Shown here: positions 26,385 through 34,221 of the stretch, piece by piece | How positions within the stretch are numbered: the stretch's first letter is position 1 | Layout: each line of letters opens with the position of its first letter | Assembly (NCBI GenBank): GCA_003963365.1 | Contig: RXJG01000005.1 | Location: 260,811 to 324,810 of the forward strand | DNA from: Sphingobacteriales bacterium | GTDB taxonomy: Bacteria > Bacteroidota > Bacteroidia > Chitinophagales > Chitinophagaceae | Direction: 5' to 3' | DNA: 64,000 bases | Program-made: the position numbers and the translations under genes | Notes under the pieces: generated by a model | The model's database searches: none | The model's input: only the letters and a program-made list of their open reading frames with translations | Told to the model about the DNA's origin: nothing

Positions 26385-27317
26385 TTAAGCTTTGGTTTCA
26401 TTATTTCTTATCAATTCATATAAATGCATCGCATCTTCTCTTTTAAACAACTGCGTTCCTTCATTCATCGTTGCGGCACTGCCACAGGCAACACCAAATG
26501 ATATTACTTCGTTTATAGAACGGTTTTGTTGTAACATATAGGTCATTCCTGCCACCATGCTATCACCGGCACCAACAGTACTTTTCTTTGGTACATCCGG
26601 TGCAGCTGCATAATAACTTTCCTCTTCACTTATGAGCCATGCACCTTCGGCACCCATACTTACTGCTATTAATTCAGCATAGCCATCATTAATCGCCTGT
26701 CTGCAGGCAGTAACAATTTCATCTTTTTCAAGATGGTCAACTTCCAGCATTTTACACAATTCACTAATGTTTGGTTTTATAAGGTACGCTCCTTTATTTT
26801 TCAATGCCTGCAATGCAGCTCCACTGGTATCAACAATTGTTTTTGCACCTACCGATTTTGCAGTTTTTACAATCAATCCATAAAAATGATCCGGTAAGCC
26901 GGGAGGTAAACTTCCGCTGGCTACTACATAGGAAGGAGAAAAACTGCGGATATGATCAATCAGGGTGATAATCGTTTCTTCCTGCACTGCTTTACCGGGA
27001 AATGTAAAACGATATTGATTGTTTAGCGATTCTTCCAGTACCACCCAGTTCTCTCTTGTTTCAACCTTCGTATCTACCGCATGAAAAAGTATGCTCTGTT
27101 CTTTTAGTAAAGAACAGAGCATATTACCATTATGCCCGCCAGCAGGAAACAAAGCAACAGAAGGAGTTTCTAATTTTTGTAAAGCCTTGCTTACATTAAT
27201 ACCACCTCCACCGGGTTCATTCACCACTTCACTGCAACGGAGTTTACTATCCGGCTTTATCTTTTCTACTTTAGAACTTTTATCTATGCAGGGGTTGAGT
27301 GTTACAGAAAGAATCAT
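26385..27317 (-). CDS. PfkB-type hexose-phosphate kinase (6-phosphofructokinase 2 / 1-PFK family)
   Basis: 310 residues of the ribokinase fold. VTLNPCIDKS and GGGGINVSKAL at the N-terminus and STVGAGDSMVAG (base D in GAGD) near the C-terminus are the PfkB/FruK/LacC signature. Nothing in context separates 6-phosphofructokinase from 1-phosphofructokinase or tagatose-6-phosphate kinase; the EPGGGG and LFPAGGHNG segments look closest to E. coli PfkB. It is a single-gene unit, with a repeat-filled leader upstream. Confidence 0.88.
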   Translation of the reverse strand: MILSVTLNPCIDKSSKVEKIKPDSKLRCSEVVNEPGGGGINVSKALQKLETPSVALFPAGGHNGNMLCSLLKEQSILFHAVDTKVETRENWVVLEESLNNQYRFTFPGKAVQEETIITLIDHIRSFSPSYVVASGSLPPGLPDHFYGLIVKTAKSVGAKTIVDTSGAALQALKNKGAYLIKPNISELCKMLEVDHLEKDEIVTACRQAINDGYAELIAVSMGAEGAWLISEEESYYAAAPDVPKKSTVGAGDSMVAGMTYMLQQNRSINEVISFGVACGSAATMNEGTQLFKREDAMHLYELIRNNETKA

Positions 27318-27342
27318 CGGCGCTGTTTTTAATTATTTCGTT

Positions 27343-27423
27343 TGTGACCTTTGTGTAATTTCTTTGTGCACTTTGTTTTAAAAAATAACCACAAGATACA
27401 CAGGGGCAAGCACAAGGTTCACC
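27343..27423. repeat. Imperfect palindromic repeat built of CTTTGTG units
   Basis: The left half contains three to four CTTTGTG-like units (GACCTTTGTG, TTCTTTGTG, CACTTTGTT), and the right half repeats them in inverted form (AACCACAAG, ATACACAGG, AGCACAAGG). The arms align as GTGACCTTTGTG and its diverged complement ending GGTTCAC. About 80 nt in all, placed in the leader of the PfkB-type kinase gene. Confidence 0.6.
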
Positions 27424-27442
27424 AGGAATAGATTTTATAAAT

Positions 27443-27472
27443 CAAAAAATGCAGTAACTAAAGTACTGCATT
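27443..27472 (-). terminator. Intrinsic terminator of the amidohydrolase gene
   Basis: AATGCAGTA (27448-27456) pairs perfectly with TACTGCATT (27464-27472). On the minus strand the stem is followed by TTTTTGATTT. It is about 50 nt past the stop codon. Confidence 0.8.
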
Positions 27473-27520
27473 CTCCTTTGCGAAATTATAAATTGACGGG
27501 TTAGTAATTTCTTTTATTAC

Positions 27521-28648
27521 TCATTCCGGAAACTGACTTTTATCAATACCCGGAATTATGCGCAGTGCATTTTTATAATACACTTTCTTAAGCACTTCAT
27601 CCGGCAAGCCCATGCCATACATTTTCCAGAAGGCATGATATTTTTTGTGATAAGGGAAGTATTCGTCGTTTGTTTCCAGTACCCGGAAATAGGTTTGATA
27701 TTCATCCGGCACCCAGCTGTCTTTACCAAACATGATGCGGTCCTGGTATTTAATAAAGAAATCCCTGGCCATTCTTGGTTGTCTGCCCAACTCAGCAATA
27801 ATGGCCCCAAACTCTACATTTACATTGGGTAATTCATCCAGTAAATGACCTAATGAATCTAAATTGTTTCCCAACCAGCCAAAATGCGCTGCAATAAATT
27901 TTGTGTTTTTATGCTTGCGAAACATGTTGTGTTGTTCTTCAATCAACTTACTCCAGGATACAAATGCATTATCTCTTTTACGGTCAGGATGTGTTTTTAA
28001 TTCCAGCCAGCGTTCATTGTTTTTATCCATTGGTTGCCAGAAAGAAGAGGGATCAGCAGAATGAATAATCACCGGTATCCCCAACTGGCCAGCTTTGTCC
28101 CATACTGCATCTAACCTTGGGTCATCAATAGCTATGCGTTTTCCCTGCTGGTCTCTAAACTCCATACCGAGGTCTTTATAAATTTTTAAACCACGGGCGC
28201 CGCTCTTTACATCTTTCTCCAGTTCACTCACTGTTTTTTCTGTCCAGCCCGGTTTACCAAAACCAACAAAAGAAATATTGGTGAAGAAAACAATCCGGCC
28301 CGGCTTATTATCTTTTACATTTTTTATGGAGCGAACCAGGTAATCATTATCATTCACATCAAAATCACCATTTATTTCACCCGGTGTATTCTTATATGCT
28401 TTGCCGCTTAAATTCACCATCACACCCATATTTAGCTTATTCATTTCGTTCACCAGCTCATTTACATTTTGTGTGGGCATGCTCCATTGATGATTATGCA
28501 CATCGATAAATGGATATTTTGCTTTTAATACTTTATGCTGCGGAACTACCAGTGTTGGTGTCGGGTCGTACTCTTCAAAATCCATTGTTTTTTGCTGTCC
28601 GCAGGCAACCATTGGTAAAGTAAGTACAATAAAAAGCAGTTTTCTCAT
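27521..28648 (-). CDS. Lipoprotein amidohydrolase (TIM-barrel)
   Basis: 375 residues, starting at the ATG at 28648, which begins a lipoprotein signal (MRKLLFIVLTLPMVACGQQ, lipid site C17). The mature part opens with FIDVHNHQWSMP, an HxH metal-binding motif, followed by IPVIIHSADPSSFWQP and KFIAAHFGWLGN, the usual second- and third-strand histidines. MFGKDSWVPDEY carries a late Asp. This is the amidohydrolase_2 pattern (decarboxylase/hydrolase); the substrate is unknown. It is likely anchored to a membrane facing the periplasm. It is a single-gene unit with its own terminator. Confidence 0.83.
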   Translation of the reverse strand: MRKLLFIVLTLPMVACGQQKTMDFEEYDPTPTLVVPQHKVLKAKYPFIDVHNHQWSMPTQNVNELVNEMNKLNMGVMVNLSGKAYKNTPGEINGDFDVNDNDYLVRSIKNVKDNKPGRIVFFTNISFVGFGKPGWTEKTVSELEKDVKSGARGLKIYKDLGMEFRDQQGKRIAIDDPRLDAVWDKAGQLGIPVIIHSADPSSFWQPMDKNNERWLELKTHPDRKRDNAFVSWSKLIEEQHNMFRKHKNTKFIAAHFGWLGNNLDSLGHLLDELPNVNVEFGAIIAELGRQPRMARDFFIKYQDRIMFGKDSWVPDEYQTYFRVLETNDEYFPYHKKYHAFWKMYGMGLPDEVLKKVYYKNALRIIPGIDKSQFPE

Positions 28649-28746
28649 TTCTTTAGTTGTTTGAGCTGATAAAATAAATTCAATCATCACAGAGCAGCAA
28701 ACCGTTCGGCAATATTAACATTGCGTTTAAAAGCAAGTAAAATCAT

Positions 28747-28845
28747 GAATAATGAACAAGGAATATCCAATAACGAAATAATTAAAATATTTTAATTTCC
28801 CAGTTACTTCATCATTCGGTGTTCACTGTTCGCTTTTCGTTATTC
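28747..28845. repeat. Dispersed palindromic repeat, copy A
   Basis: It begins GAATAATGAACAAGGAATA and ends TTCGTTATTC, so its ends are roughly complementary. The inner part includes TTCATCATTCGGTGTTC. A second copy lies inverted at 48966-49045. The right end runs 34 nt into the truncated-hemoglobin coding sequence. Confidence 0.6.
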
Positions 28846-29216
28846 AACTGAATCGTTTTAATATGCATAACAGTAGCAATACTCCTTGCTCTCTCTTTTG
28901 CCAGGAAAGCTTTCTCTCCTTCAAATAACTCATCTACTGTTTGAACAAAATAATTAAGCCAGGTATCAAAATGATGTTTTTGTAAAGGAGATTGTTGATG
29001 CAAGGCCATATGTGGTTGCATAGCATTTTTCTGGTAAGTATTGGATTGAAATAAAATGCTGTCCCAAAAATCAACAAGCACAGGAAGATGATGAGTTAAA
29101 TCAATCTTTGCCAGATGGGTAAACAAATAACTAATCGAATCATCGGCCAAAAGCTTTTTGTAAAACGCCGTTACGAGTAATAATATATCTTCCCTGTTAC
29201 TAATATCCTTCTTCAT
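28812..29216 (-). CDS. Group III truncated hemoglobin
   Basis: 134 residues of a 2-on-2 globin. VTAFYKKLLAD places Y19 at the B10 distal position; MALHQQSPLQKHHFDTWL gives H73 as the proximal heme ligand and the HF-x-x-W pattern typical of group III. FWDSILFQ is the E-helix region. Members bind O2 or NO and act in redox or nitrosative stress. The first 17 nt overlap the end of the DsbA-like gene, so the two are coupled. The last ten codons (NNEKRTVNTE) and the stop codon come from a dispersed repeat, so the tail is not ancestral. Confidence 0.88.
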   Translation of the reverse strand: MKKDISNREDILLLVTAFYKKLLADDSISYLFTHLAKIDLTHHLPVLVDFWDSILFQSNTYQKNAMQPHMALHQQSPLQKHHFDTWLNYFVQTVDELFEGEKAFLAKERARSIATVMHIKTIQLNNEKRTVNTE

Positions 29217-29865
29217 GCCCGGCTGTTTTCAAAATGGTATCGATTCGTTGTTTTACATCTTCATAGGGAGTATATCCTCTTGCTACTAAATAAAATTTAC
29301 TGTCACTCACCTGTAATAACAAAGCGGGGAAACCTGTAACCTGTAATTGTGCACACATAGCAAATTCATAACGGGCCTTCTCTTTATATTCTTCACTGTT
29401 GAGTTTTTTATAAAATTCTTCTGCAGGGATGTTATATTTTTCCAGTAAGTGACGATAGGCTTCGTCATCTGTTAAATCTCTTCCTTCAAATTTTAAAGCA
29501 TATTGCAAGTCAGAAGCAAACGCAACCTGCTGTTCGGGATAATATTCTTTAAAGATGCAAAGTGCTGCGGCTGATTTTTCTGAATGCATAAACCAGTCAC
29601 TCTTATCCGGGTTATTAATATGCCACAGGAAATCATCACCGAATTTTATTCCCGTCATTTCTTCTACCCGCTTGTAAGCTCCTTTAATATAATCAGCTAT
29701 TTTGCTGATGTGTTGCGGGTTATCTGCCGGCATCATGCCACCGGATAAAACTTCGATATCAATCTTGCCTGCATAATCTGCTGCAATTTGTTTCATCACT
29801 TTACTAAAGCCATAACACCATCCGCAATAAGCGTCGTAACAATAAAATAAAACTGGTTTTTCCAT
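29200..29865 (-). CDS. DsbA family thiol oxidoreductase (FrnE-like), cytoplasmic
   Basis: 221 residues of thioredoxin fold with helical insert. The redox site is C14-G-W-C17 in YDAYCGWCYGFS, and the cis-proline is in VTGFPALLLQ. There is no signal peptide, so it acts in the cytoplasm, as FrnE/2-hydroxychromene isomerase-like members do. It is the first gene of a two-gene unit with the truncated hemoglobin, with a 17-nt overlap, which points to joint redox protection. Confidence 0.88.
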   Translation of the reverse strand: MEKPVLFYCYDAYCGWCYGFSKVMKQIAADYAGKIDIEVLSGGMMPADNPQHISKIADYIKGAYKRVEEMTGIKFGDDFLWHINNPDKSDWFMHSEKSAAALCIFKEYYPEQQVAFASDLQYALKFEGRDLTDDEAYRHLLEKYNIPAEEFYKKLNSEEYKEKARYEFAMCAQLQVTGFPALLLQVSDSKFYLVARGYTPYEDVKQRIDTILKTAGHEEGY

Positions 29866-29872
29866 AAGTGTG

Positions 29873-29880
29873 CAAAGTTA
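29873..29880 (-). promoter_or_regulatory. Candidate -7 box for the DsbA/hemoglobin operon
   Basis: TAACTTTG on the minus strand is an exact TAnnTTTG match, 7 nt before the ATG at 29865. Transcription would start only a few bases before, or at, the start codon. Confidence 0.4.
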
Positions 29881-30012
29881 TGGATATTCACAAGGCTATA
29901 TTTTCGAAAACGGGTATAAAATCATCCTGTTAGGGTAAGCTCTGTAGAAATGTGGATGATTGGTATACGTGTCATTCTTTTCTTAACTAAATTCGGTTCT
30001 CAATTTTTTGAC

Positions 30013-33000
30013 ATGTATACTACCAAAACGATTGCAGCTGCTTTGCTGCTTTTTATTTCTTCAGTTTTATCTGCACAAAAAACAACTGTTACTGCAGTTA
30101 AAGCAAGTTCCGATGATTCTTTAAAAAATATTTCGTTAAGCGGATTGAGTTTCCGCAGCATTGGTCCGGCTATTACTGGCGGACGTGTTATTGATATTGC
30201 CGTTAATCCTAAAAACAGCAGTGAATACTTTGTGGCATCTGGTCATGGTTCTCTTTGGAAAACTATTAACAACGGTACTACTTTTTCACCGGTGTTTGAT
30301 GCACAATCATCTTTTGCGATGGGTTCTGTGCGTTATGACCCTTCTAACCCAAATATCATTTGGGTAGGAACCGGTGAAAACAACGGGCAGACCAATGCGA
30401 TTTATGGCGATGGTATTTACAGAAGTGAAGACGGAGGAAGAAGCTGGAAGAATATGGGTTTGCAAAGCAGTGAACATATTGGCGGCATTGCTATTGACCC
30501 AACTAATTCGAATGTAGTCTACGCTTCTGCTTACGGCTCTGTCCGCAAAGAAGGTGGTGACCGTGGTATTTATAAAACAACGGATGGCGGCAAAACATGG
30601 AGACGTGTTTTATACATCAGTGAATATACTGGTTGTTATGAAGTGCATATGGACCCCCGCAATAACATGACTTTGTATGCGGTGTCACATGAACGTTTTC
30701 GTAAAGCTTATACCAATGTACAGGGCGGACCTGAAAGTGCTATCTACAGAAGTTTAGACAGCGGCGCTACCTGGCAAAAGATTATGAAAGGAATGCCAAC
30801 CGGTGATATTGGCAGGATGGGTATGTGTATTTCCCCGGCCAACCCTGATGTGTTATATGCTATTGTTCAGGCCAAAGAGGGTGCAGGTGTTTATAAAAGT
30901 ATTAACCGTGGTGCCAGCTGGACAAAACAAAGCGGTGGCATTTCAGCTTATCCTTTTTATATGCAAAAATTATTTGCTGATCCTAAAGATGAAAACCGTG
31001 TGTATAGTATGGACTTACTGATACAGGTGAGTGCAGATGGCGGAAAAACATTTAAAGCATTAGGAGAAAAACATAAGCATGTAGATAATCATGTATTGTG
31101 GATTGACCCTGCTAACACCAAACATTTAATTAGTGGTAATGATGGTGGTGTATATGAAAGCTGGGACCTGGGACAGAGCTGGAATTTTAAATCTAATATT
31201 CCTATTGCTGAAATTTATAAAGTAAGTACCGATAATGCATCGCCTTTTTATAATGTATATATCGGCACACAGGATAATAATAGTTTGATGGGGCCATCAA
31301 GAACGATTAATTCATCCGGTATCACCAATCGTGAATGGGTATTTACATTGGGTGGTGATGGTTTTCAAACAAGAGCCGACTGGAAAGATGATAATATTCT
31401 GTATGTACAATCACAAAATGGCGGATTGGTTCGCTACGATAAAAAGAATGGTGAGCAATTATTTATTCAACCGGTGAATATAATTGACAGTGGTTATCGT
31501 TTTGACTGGGATGCACCATTAATCATTTCCCGTCACGATAATAAGCGGTTGTACTTCGCTGCCAATAAATTATTCCGAACCAATGACCGTGGTAATACAT
31601 GGGATATTATCAGTCCTGATTTAACAAGAGGTGTTCCTCAAAAAATGTTACGCTTAATGAATAAAAGCTGGAGTATTGATGAATATGCCACCAAAGGTTC
31701 ATTGGCAAATATCACCAGCATTGCCGAATCTCCCTTAGATGAAAACATGATTTATGTGGGCACAGGCGATGGTTTAATTCAGGTAACTACTGATGGTGGT
31801 AAAACCTGGACTAAAGCAACATCCTTGCCCGGTGTAACAGAGTTTACAAGAATACATCATATTCTTGCTTCTCAACACAACAAGTTAGTTGCTTATGCAT
31901 CCTGCCATGCTTATAATGCAGGTGATTACAAGCCCTATTTATTAAAAACAACTGATGGTGGCAAAACATGGGTTTCCATCGACGCAAATCTCCCGGCAAA
32001 AGGAAGTACATACTGTATGGCAGAAGACCATGTGAAAGCTGATTTATTATTTGCCGGAACACAGTTTGGTTTATATGTAAGTGTGGATGGCGGAAAAGAA
32101 TGGATTAAGTTTATGAACGGTTTGCCTGTTACCACGGTGATGGATATGGAAATACAAAGAAGAGAAAATGATTTGGTGGTTTCAACATTTGGAAGAGGTG
32201 TTTATATTCTGGATGATTATACTCCGCTTCGTTATATAACCACAGAAACATTAAGAAAGAAGGCTGAAATATTCCCGGTAAAAGATGCGTGGATGTATAT
32301 AGAAGCCAATCCAATGGGTTTTGCAGGAAAGGGCTTCCAGGGAGCTAATTTCTATTCATCAACAAATCCGCCAGTTGGTGCAACCTTCACTTATTTTATA
32401 AGAGATGAAGTAAAGAGTTTAAAAGATAAAAGAAGAGATGAGGAAAAGAAAAAACAGGAGAAAGGAGAAGAAGTGGATTACCCATCTTACGATGTATTGT
32501 TTAAAGAAGGACAACAGCCAGATCCGTATTTGTTATTTACGATAACGGATGAGCAGGGTAATGTTATCCGCAAAATAAAAACCGGAATCAGTAAAGGCGT
32601 TAACCGTTTAACATGGGATTTCCGTTATCAGCCATTTACACCCATTACTTTTACGCCATTTGATGATACCTATGCATGGAATACACCGGATGTTGGTTAT
32701 ATTGTAACCCCCGGTACTTATAAAGTTTCATTATCACAATTTGAAGATGGTAAGTTCACTGAACTGGTATCAGCACAATCATTCAAATGTGCTCCGCTGA
32801 ACAATACTTCATTACCCCCTGCTGATAAAGCCGCCTTAGATGCATTTAATAAAAAGGTAGCCGAATTAACAAGAGCAATGAATGGAGCCGATGCCTATCG
32901 TGGTGAGTTAAATGATAAGATTCCTTATTTAAAACAAGCGGTATTAGATGCTGCTTCTGTTCCTGTAGGTACATATGAACAAGTTTTAGCAATAGAAAAT

Positions 33001-33297
33001 AAACTGAAAGAGATAAACCGCCAAATGAATGGAGATGGATTGAGAGCGAGGTATGAATCCGTAACTCCTATTTCATTAAAAGGGAGGGTTGACCAGATTG
33101 CCGGTTCATTATGGGCAACTACATCTGCTCCAACAGAAACATTTAAGCAATCATACAATATTGCTGCGGATGGATTTGAAGCGATATTAAATTCATTAAA
33201 ATCAGTTACGGAACAAATCAAACAAGTAGAAAGTGTATTGGAGAAATATAAAGCACCATACACACCGGGAAGATTACCTGACTGGAAGAAAAATTAA
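30013..33297 (+). CDS. Secreted VPS10/BNR beta-propeller protein (paralog B)
   Basis: 1094 residues from the ATG at 30013, which begins a clean signal peptide (MYTTKTIAAALLLFISSVLSAQ); the in-frame ATG at 29950 would bury it. It has the same architecture as the gene at 23027: Asp-box units (YRSEDGGRSWK, YKTTDGGKTWR, FRTNDRGNTWD, QVTTDGGKTW), a beta-rich domain, a helical tail, and the ending APYTPGRLPDWKKN. Sequence agreement with 23027 is high through the propellers, so the two come from a duplication. Likely exported; the ligand is unknown. Confidence 0.85.
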   Translation: MYTTKTIAAALLLFISSVLSAQKTTVTAVKASSDDSLKNISLSGLSFRSIGPAITGGRVIDIAVNPKNSSEYFVASGHGSLWKTINNGTTFSPVFDAQSSFAMGSVRYDPSNPNIIWVGTGENNGQTNAIYGDGIYRSEDGGRSWKNMGLQSSEHIGGIAIDPTNSNVVYASAYGSVRKEGGDRGIYKTTDGGKTWRRVLYISEYTGCYEVHMDPRNNMTLYAVSHERFRKAYTNVQGGPESAIYRSLDSGATWQKIMKGMPTGDIGRMGMCISPANPDVLYAIVQAKEGAGVYKSINRGASWTKQSGGISAYPFYMQKLFADPKDENRVYSMDLLIQVSADGGKTFKALGEKHKHVDNHVLWIDPANTKHLISGNDGGVYESWDLGQSWNFKSNIPIAEIYKVSTDNASPFYNVYIGTQDNNSLMGPSRTINSSGITNREWVFTLGGDGFQTRADWKDDNILYVQSQNGGLVRYDKKNGEQLFIQPVNIIDSGYRFDWDAPLIISRHDNKRLYFAANKLFRTNDRGNTWDIISPDLTRGVPQKMLRLMNKSWSIDEYATKGSLANITSIAESPLDENMIYVGTGDGLIQVTTDGGKTWTKATSLPGVTEFTRIHHILASQHNKLVAYASCHAYNAGDYKPYLLKTTDGGKTWVSIDANLPAKGSTYCMAEDHVKADLLFAGTQFGLYVSVDGGKEWIKFMNGLPVTTVMDMEIQRRENDLVVSTFGRGVYILDDYTPLRYITTETLRKKAEIFPVKDAWMYIEANPMGFAGKGFQGANFYSSTNPPVGATFTYFIRDEVKSLKDKRRDEEKKKQEKGEEVDYPSYDVLFKEGQQPDPYLLFTITDEQGNVIRKIKTGISKGVNRLTWDFRYQPFTPITFTPFDDTYAWNTPDVGYIVTPGTYKVSLSQFEDGKFTELVSAQSFKCAPLNNTSLPPADKAALDAFNKKVAELTRAMNGADAYRGELNDKIPYLKQAVLDAASVPVGTYEQVLAIENKLKEINRQMNGDGLRARYESVTPISLKGRVDQIAGSLWATTSAPTETFKQSYNIAADGFEAILNSLKSVTEQIKQVESVLEKYKAPYTPGRLPDWKKN

Positions 33298-33303
33298 ATA
33301 AGT

Positions 33304-33339
33304 AAACCCAACAGGTTTTAAAAACCTGTTGGGTTTTTT
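33304..33339 (+). terminator. Strong intrinsic terminator of paralog B
   Basis: AAACCCAACAGGTTT (33304-33318) pairs with AAACCTGTTGGGTTT (33322-33336), followed by TTT and then ATTC. Its 3' end overlaps the last codon of the purU remnant on the other strand. Confidence 0.9.
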
Positions 33340-33580
33340 ATTCAAATACTATTGTTTTATTTCCGTGTATTAATACACGATCTTCAAAAACCAGTTGCAG
33401 TGCCTTGACTAAAATAGCAGTTTGGTGTTCGTCTTCCGTTTAAATACGGAGAAAGAAACGTCCTTTATCAGTATCCACATGTTCCCGCATGGATACAATG
33501 TTGATACCATTTTTCGCCAGCACATTACTGGTGGCTGCCACCAATCCTACTTTATCACTGCATTGAATTACTATTACCAT
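33338..33580 (-). pseudogene. purU: purU (formyltetrahydrofolate deformylase) remnant with the centre deleted
   Basis: Translated from the ATG at 33580, 46 codons match the PurU N-terminal ACT domain: QCSDKVGLVAATSNVLAKNG, INIVSMREHVDTDKGRFFLRI. An in-frame TAA follows (33440-33442). In the same frame after it come 33 codons that resemble the PurU C-terminal end (TAILVKALQLVFEDRVLIHG, then NKTIVFE) and a stop at 33338. About 200 residues of catalytic formyl-transferase-fold domain, including the active-site Asn-His-Asp region, are gone. The remnant lies 6 nt downstream of the YdeI-like gene and tail-to-tail with paralog B. The ACT identification is firm; the C-terminal match is from memory of the family. 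Confidence 0.75.
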
Positions 33581-33586
33581 CCCGGT

Positions 33587-34195
33587 TTATCTTTCGTATT
33601 TCCAGTTACGTCGTTTACCTTCAGCCATCCATTCTATTGCCTGTGCCAACCGGCTATTTTTTGTCTCTTCTGATTTTGCTTCTGTAACCCATTGCACATA
33701 ATCTTTTTTGGCGGAAGGAGAAAATGCTTCATAGGTTGTCCATGCCTTTTTATTTTTCTTTACCGCTGAAATAAAATAATCCGGTACTATCAGTTCCTGC
33801 TTAACTGCCGGTTTTGCTTTTACTACTTTCTTTCCTTCCTCATTTAATTTCATTGCTTCTTTTATCCAGGCCGTAATTTTTTTATCCGATGGCAGATCCT
33901 TTAGAGAAGTGATTCTTCCCAAATGTCCCATTGCCACTTCTGACTGAGCGGTTTCCATCAGTACTTTATCTTTCATCAAAGAAGCCTTCCAGAAACCGAA
34001 TGAACAGTGTTGTTTAAATGAGGCAAGATTGCAAAGCATTCCTTTGTATTCGAAACAGGGCATACTCCATTTGAGTGTTTCCACTACATCAGGACATGCT
34101 TTATGAACCAACTCCCGTAAATGATTTAAGATGGGTTTGGCAAAGTCAGCAGACTTTGCGATGTAAGCATCAATGCGTTTGTCTTTAGTAGCCAT
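33587..34195 (-). CDS. YdeI/OmpD-associated family protein with DUF1801 domain
   Basis: 202 residues from the ATG at 34195; the in-frame extension to 34240 would overlap polA. Residues 1-115 form a DUF1801 fold (ILNHLRELVHKACPDVVETL, MPCFEYKGMLCNLASFKQH). The C-terminal 80 residues carry the YdeI/OmpD-associated part (VPDYFISAVKKNKKAWTTYE, FSPSAKKDYVQWV). The function is unknown; the old label bacteriocin-protection is not supported here. It lies 26 nt after polA, probably in one transcript. Confidence 0.82.
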   Translation of the reverse strand: MATKDKRIDAYIAKSADFAKPILNHLRELVHKACPDVVETLKWSMPCFEYKGMLCNLASFKQHCSFGFWKASLMKDKVLMETAQSEVAMGHLGRITSLKDLPSDKKITAWIKEAMKLNEEGKKVVKAKPAVKQELIVPDYFISAVKKNKKAWTTYEAFSPSAKKDYVQWVTEAKSEETKNSRLAQAIEWMAEGKRRNWKYER

Positions 34196-34221
34196 AAAAT
34201 CTGTTTCAGGTAAAAGAATTC

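Noticed and set aside
27343-27423. CTTTGTG repeats as a CRISPR array
   Set aside because: Units are 7 nt, irregularly spaced and arranged as a palindrome; there are no conserved spacers and no cas genes.
29950-30012. Upstream ATG for paralog B
   Set aside because: It would place 21 residues ahead of a well-formed signal peptide, which would disturb export.
23027-33297. Glycosyl hydrolase (GH74) annotation of the BNR proteins
   Set aside because: The propeller units match, but I see no catalytic acid pair and the domain order fits the VPS10/sortilin-like group better.
33587-34195. Bacteriocin-protection protein
   Set aside because: This is an inherited family label; the sequence shows only DUF1801 and YdeI-type segments with no link to bacteriocins.
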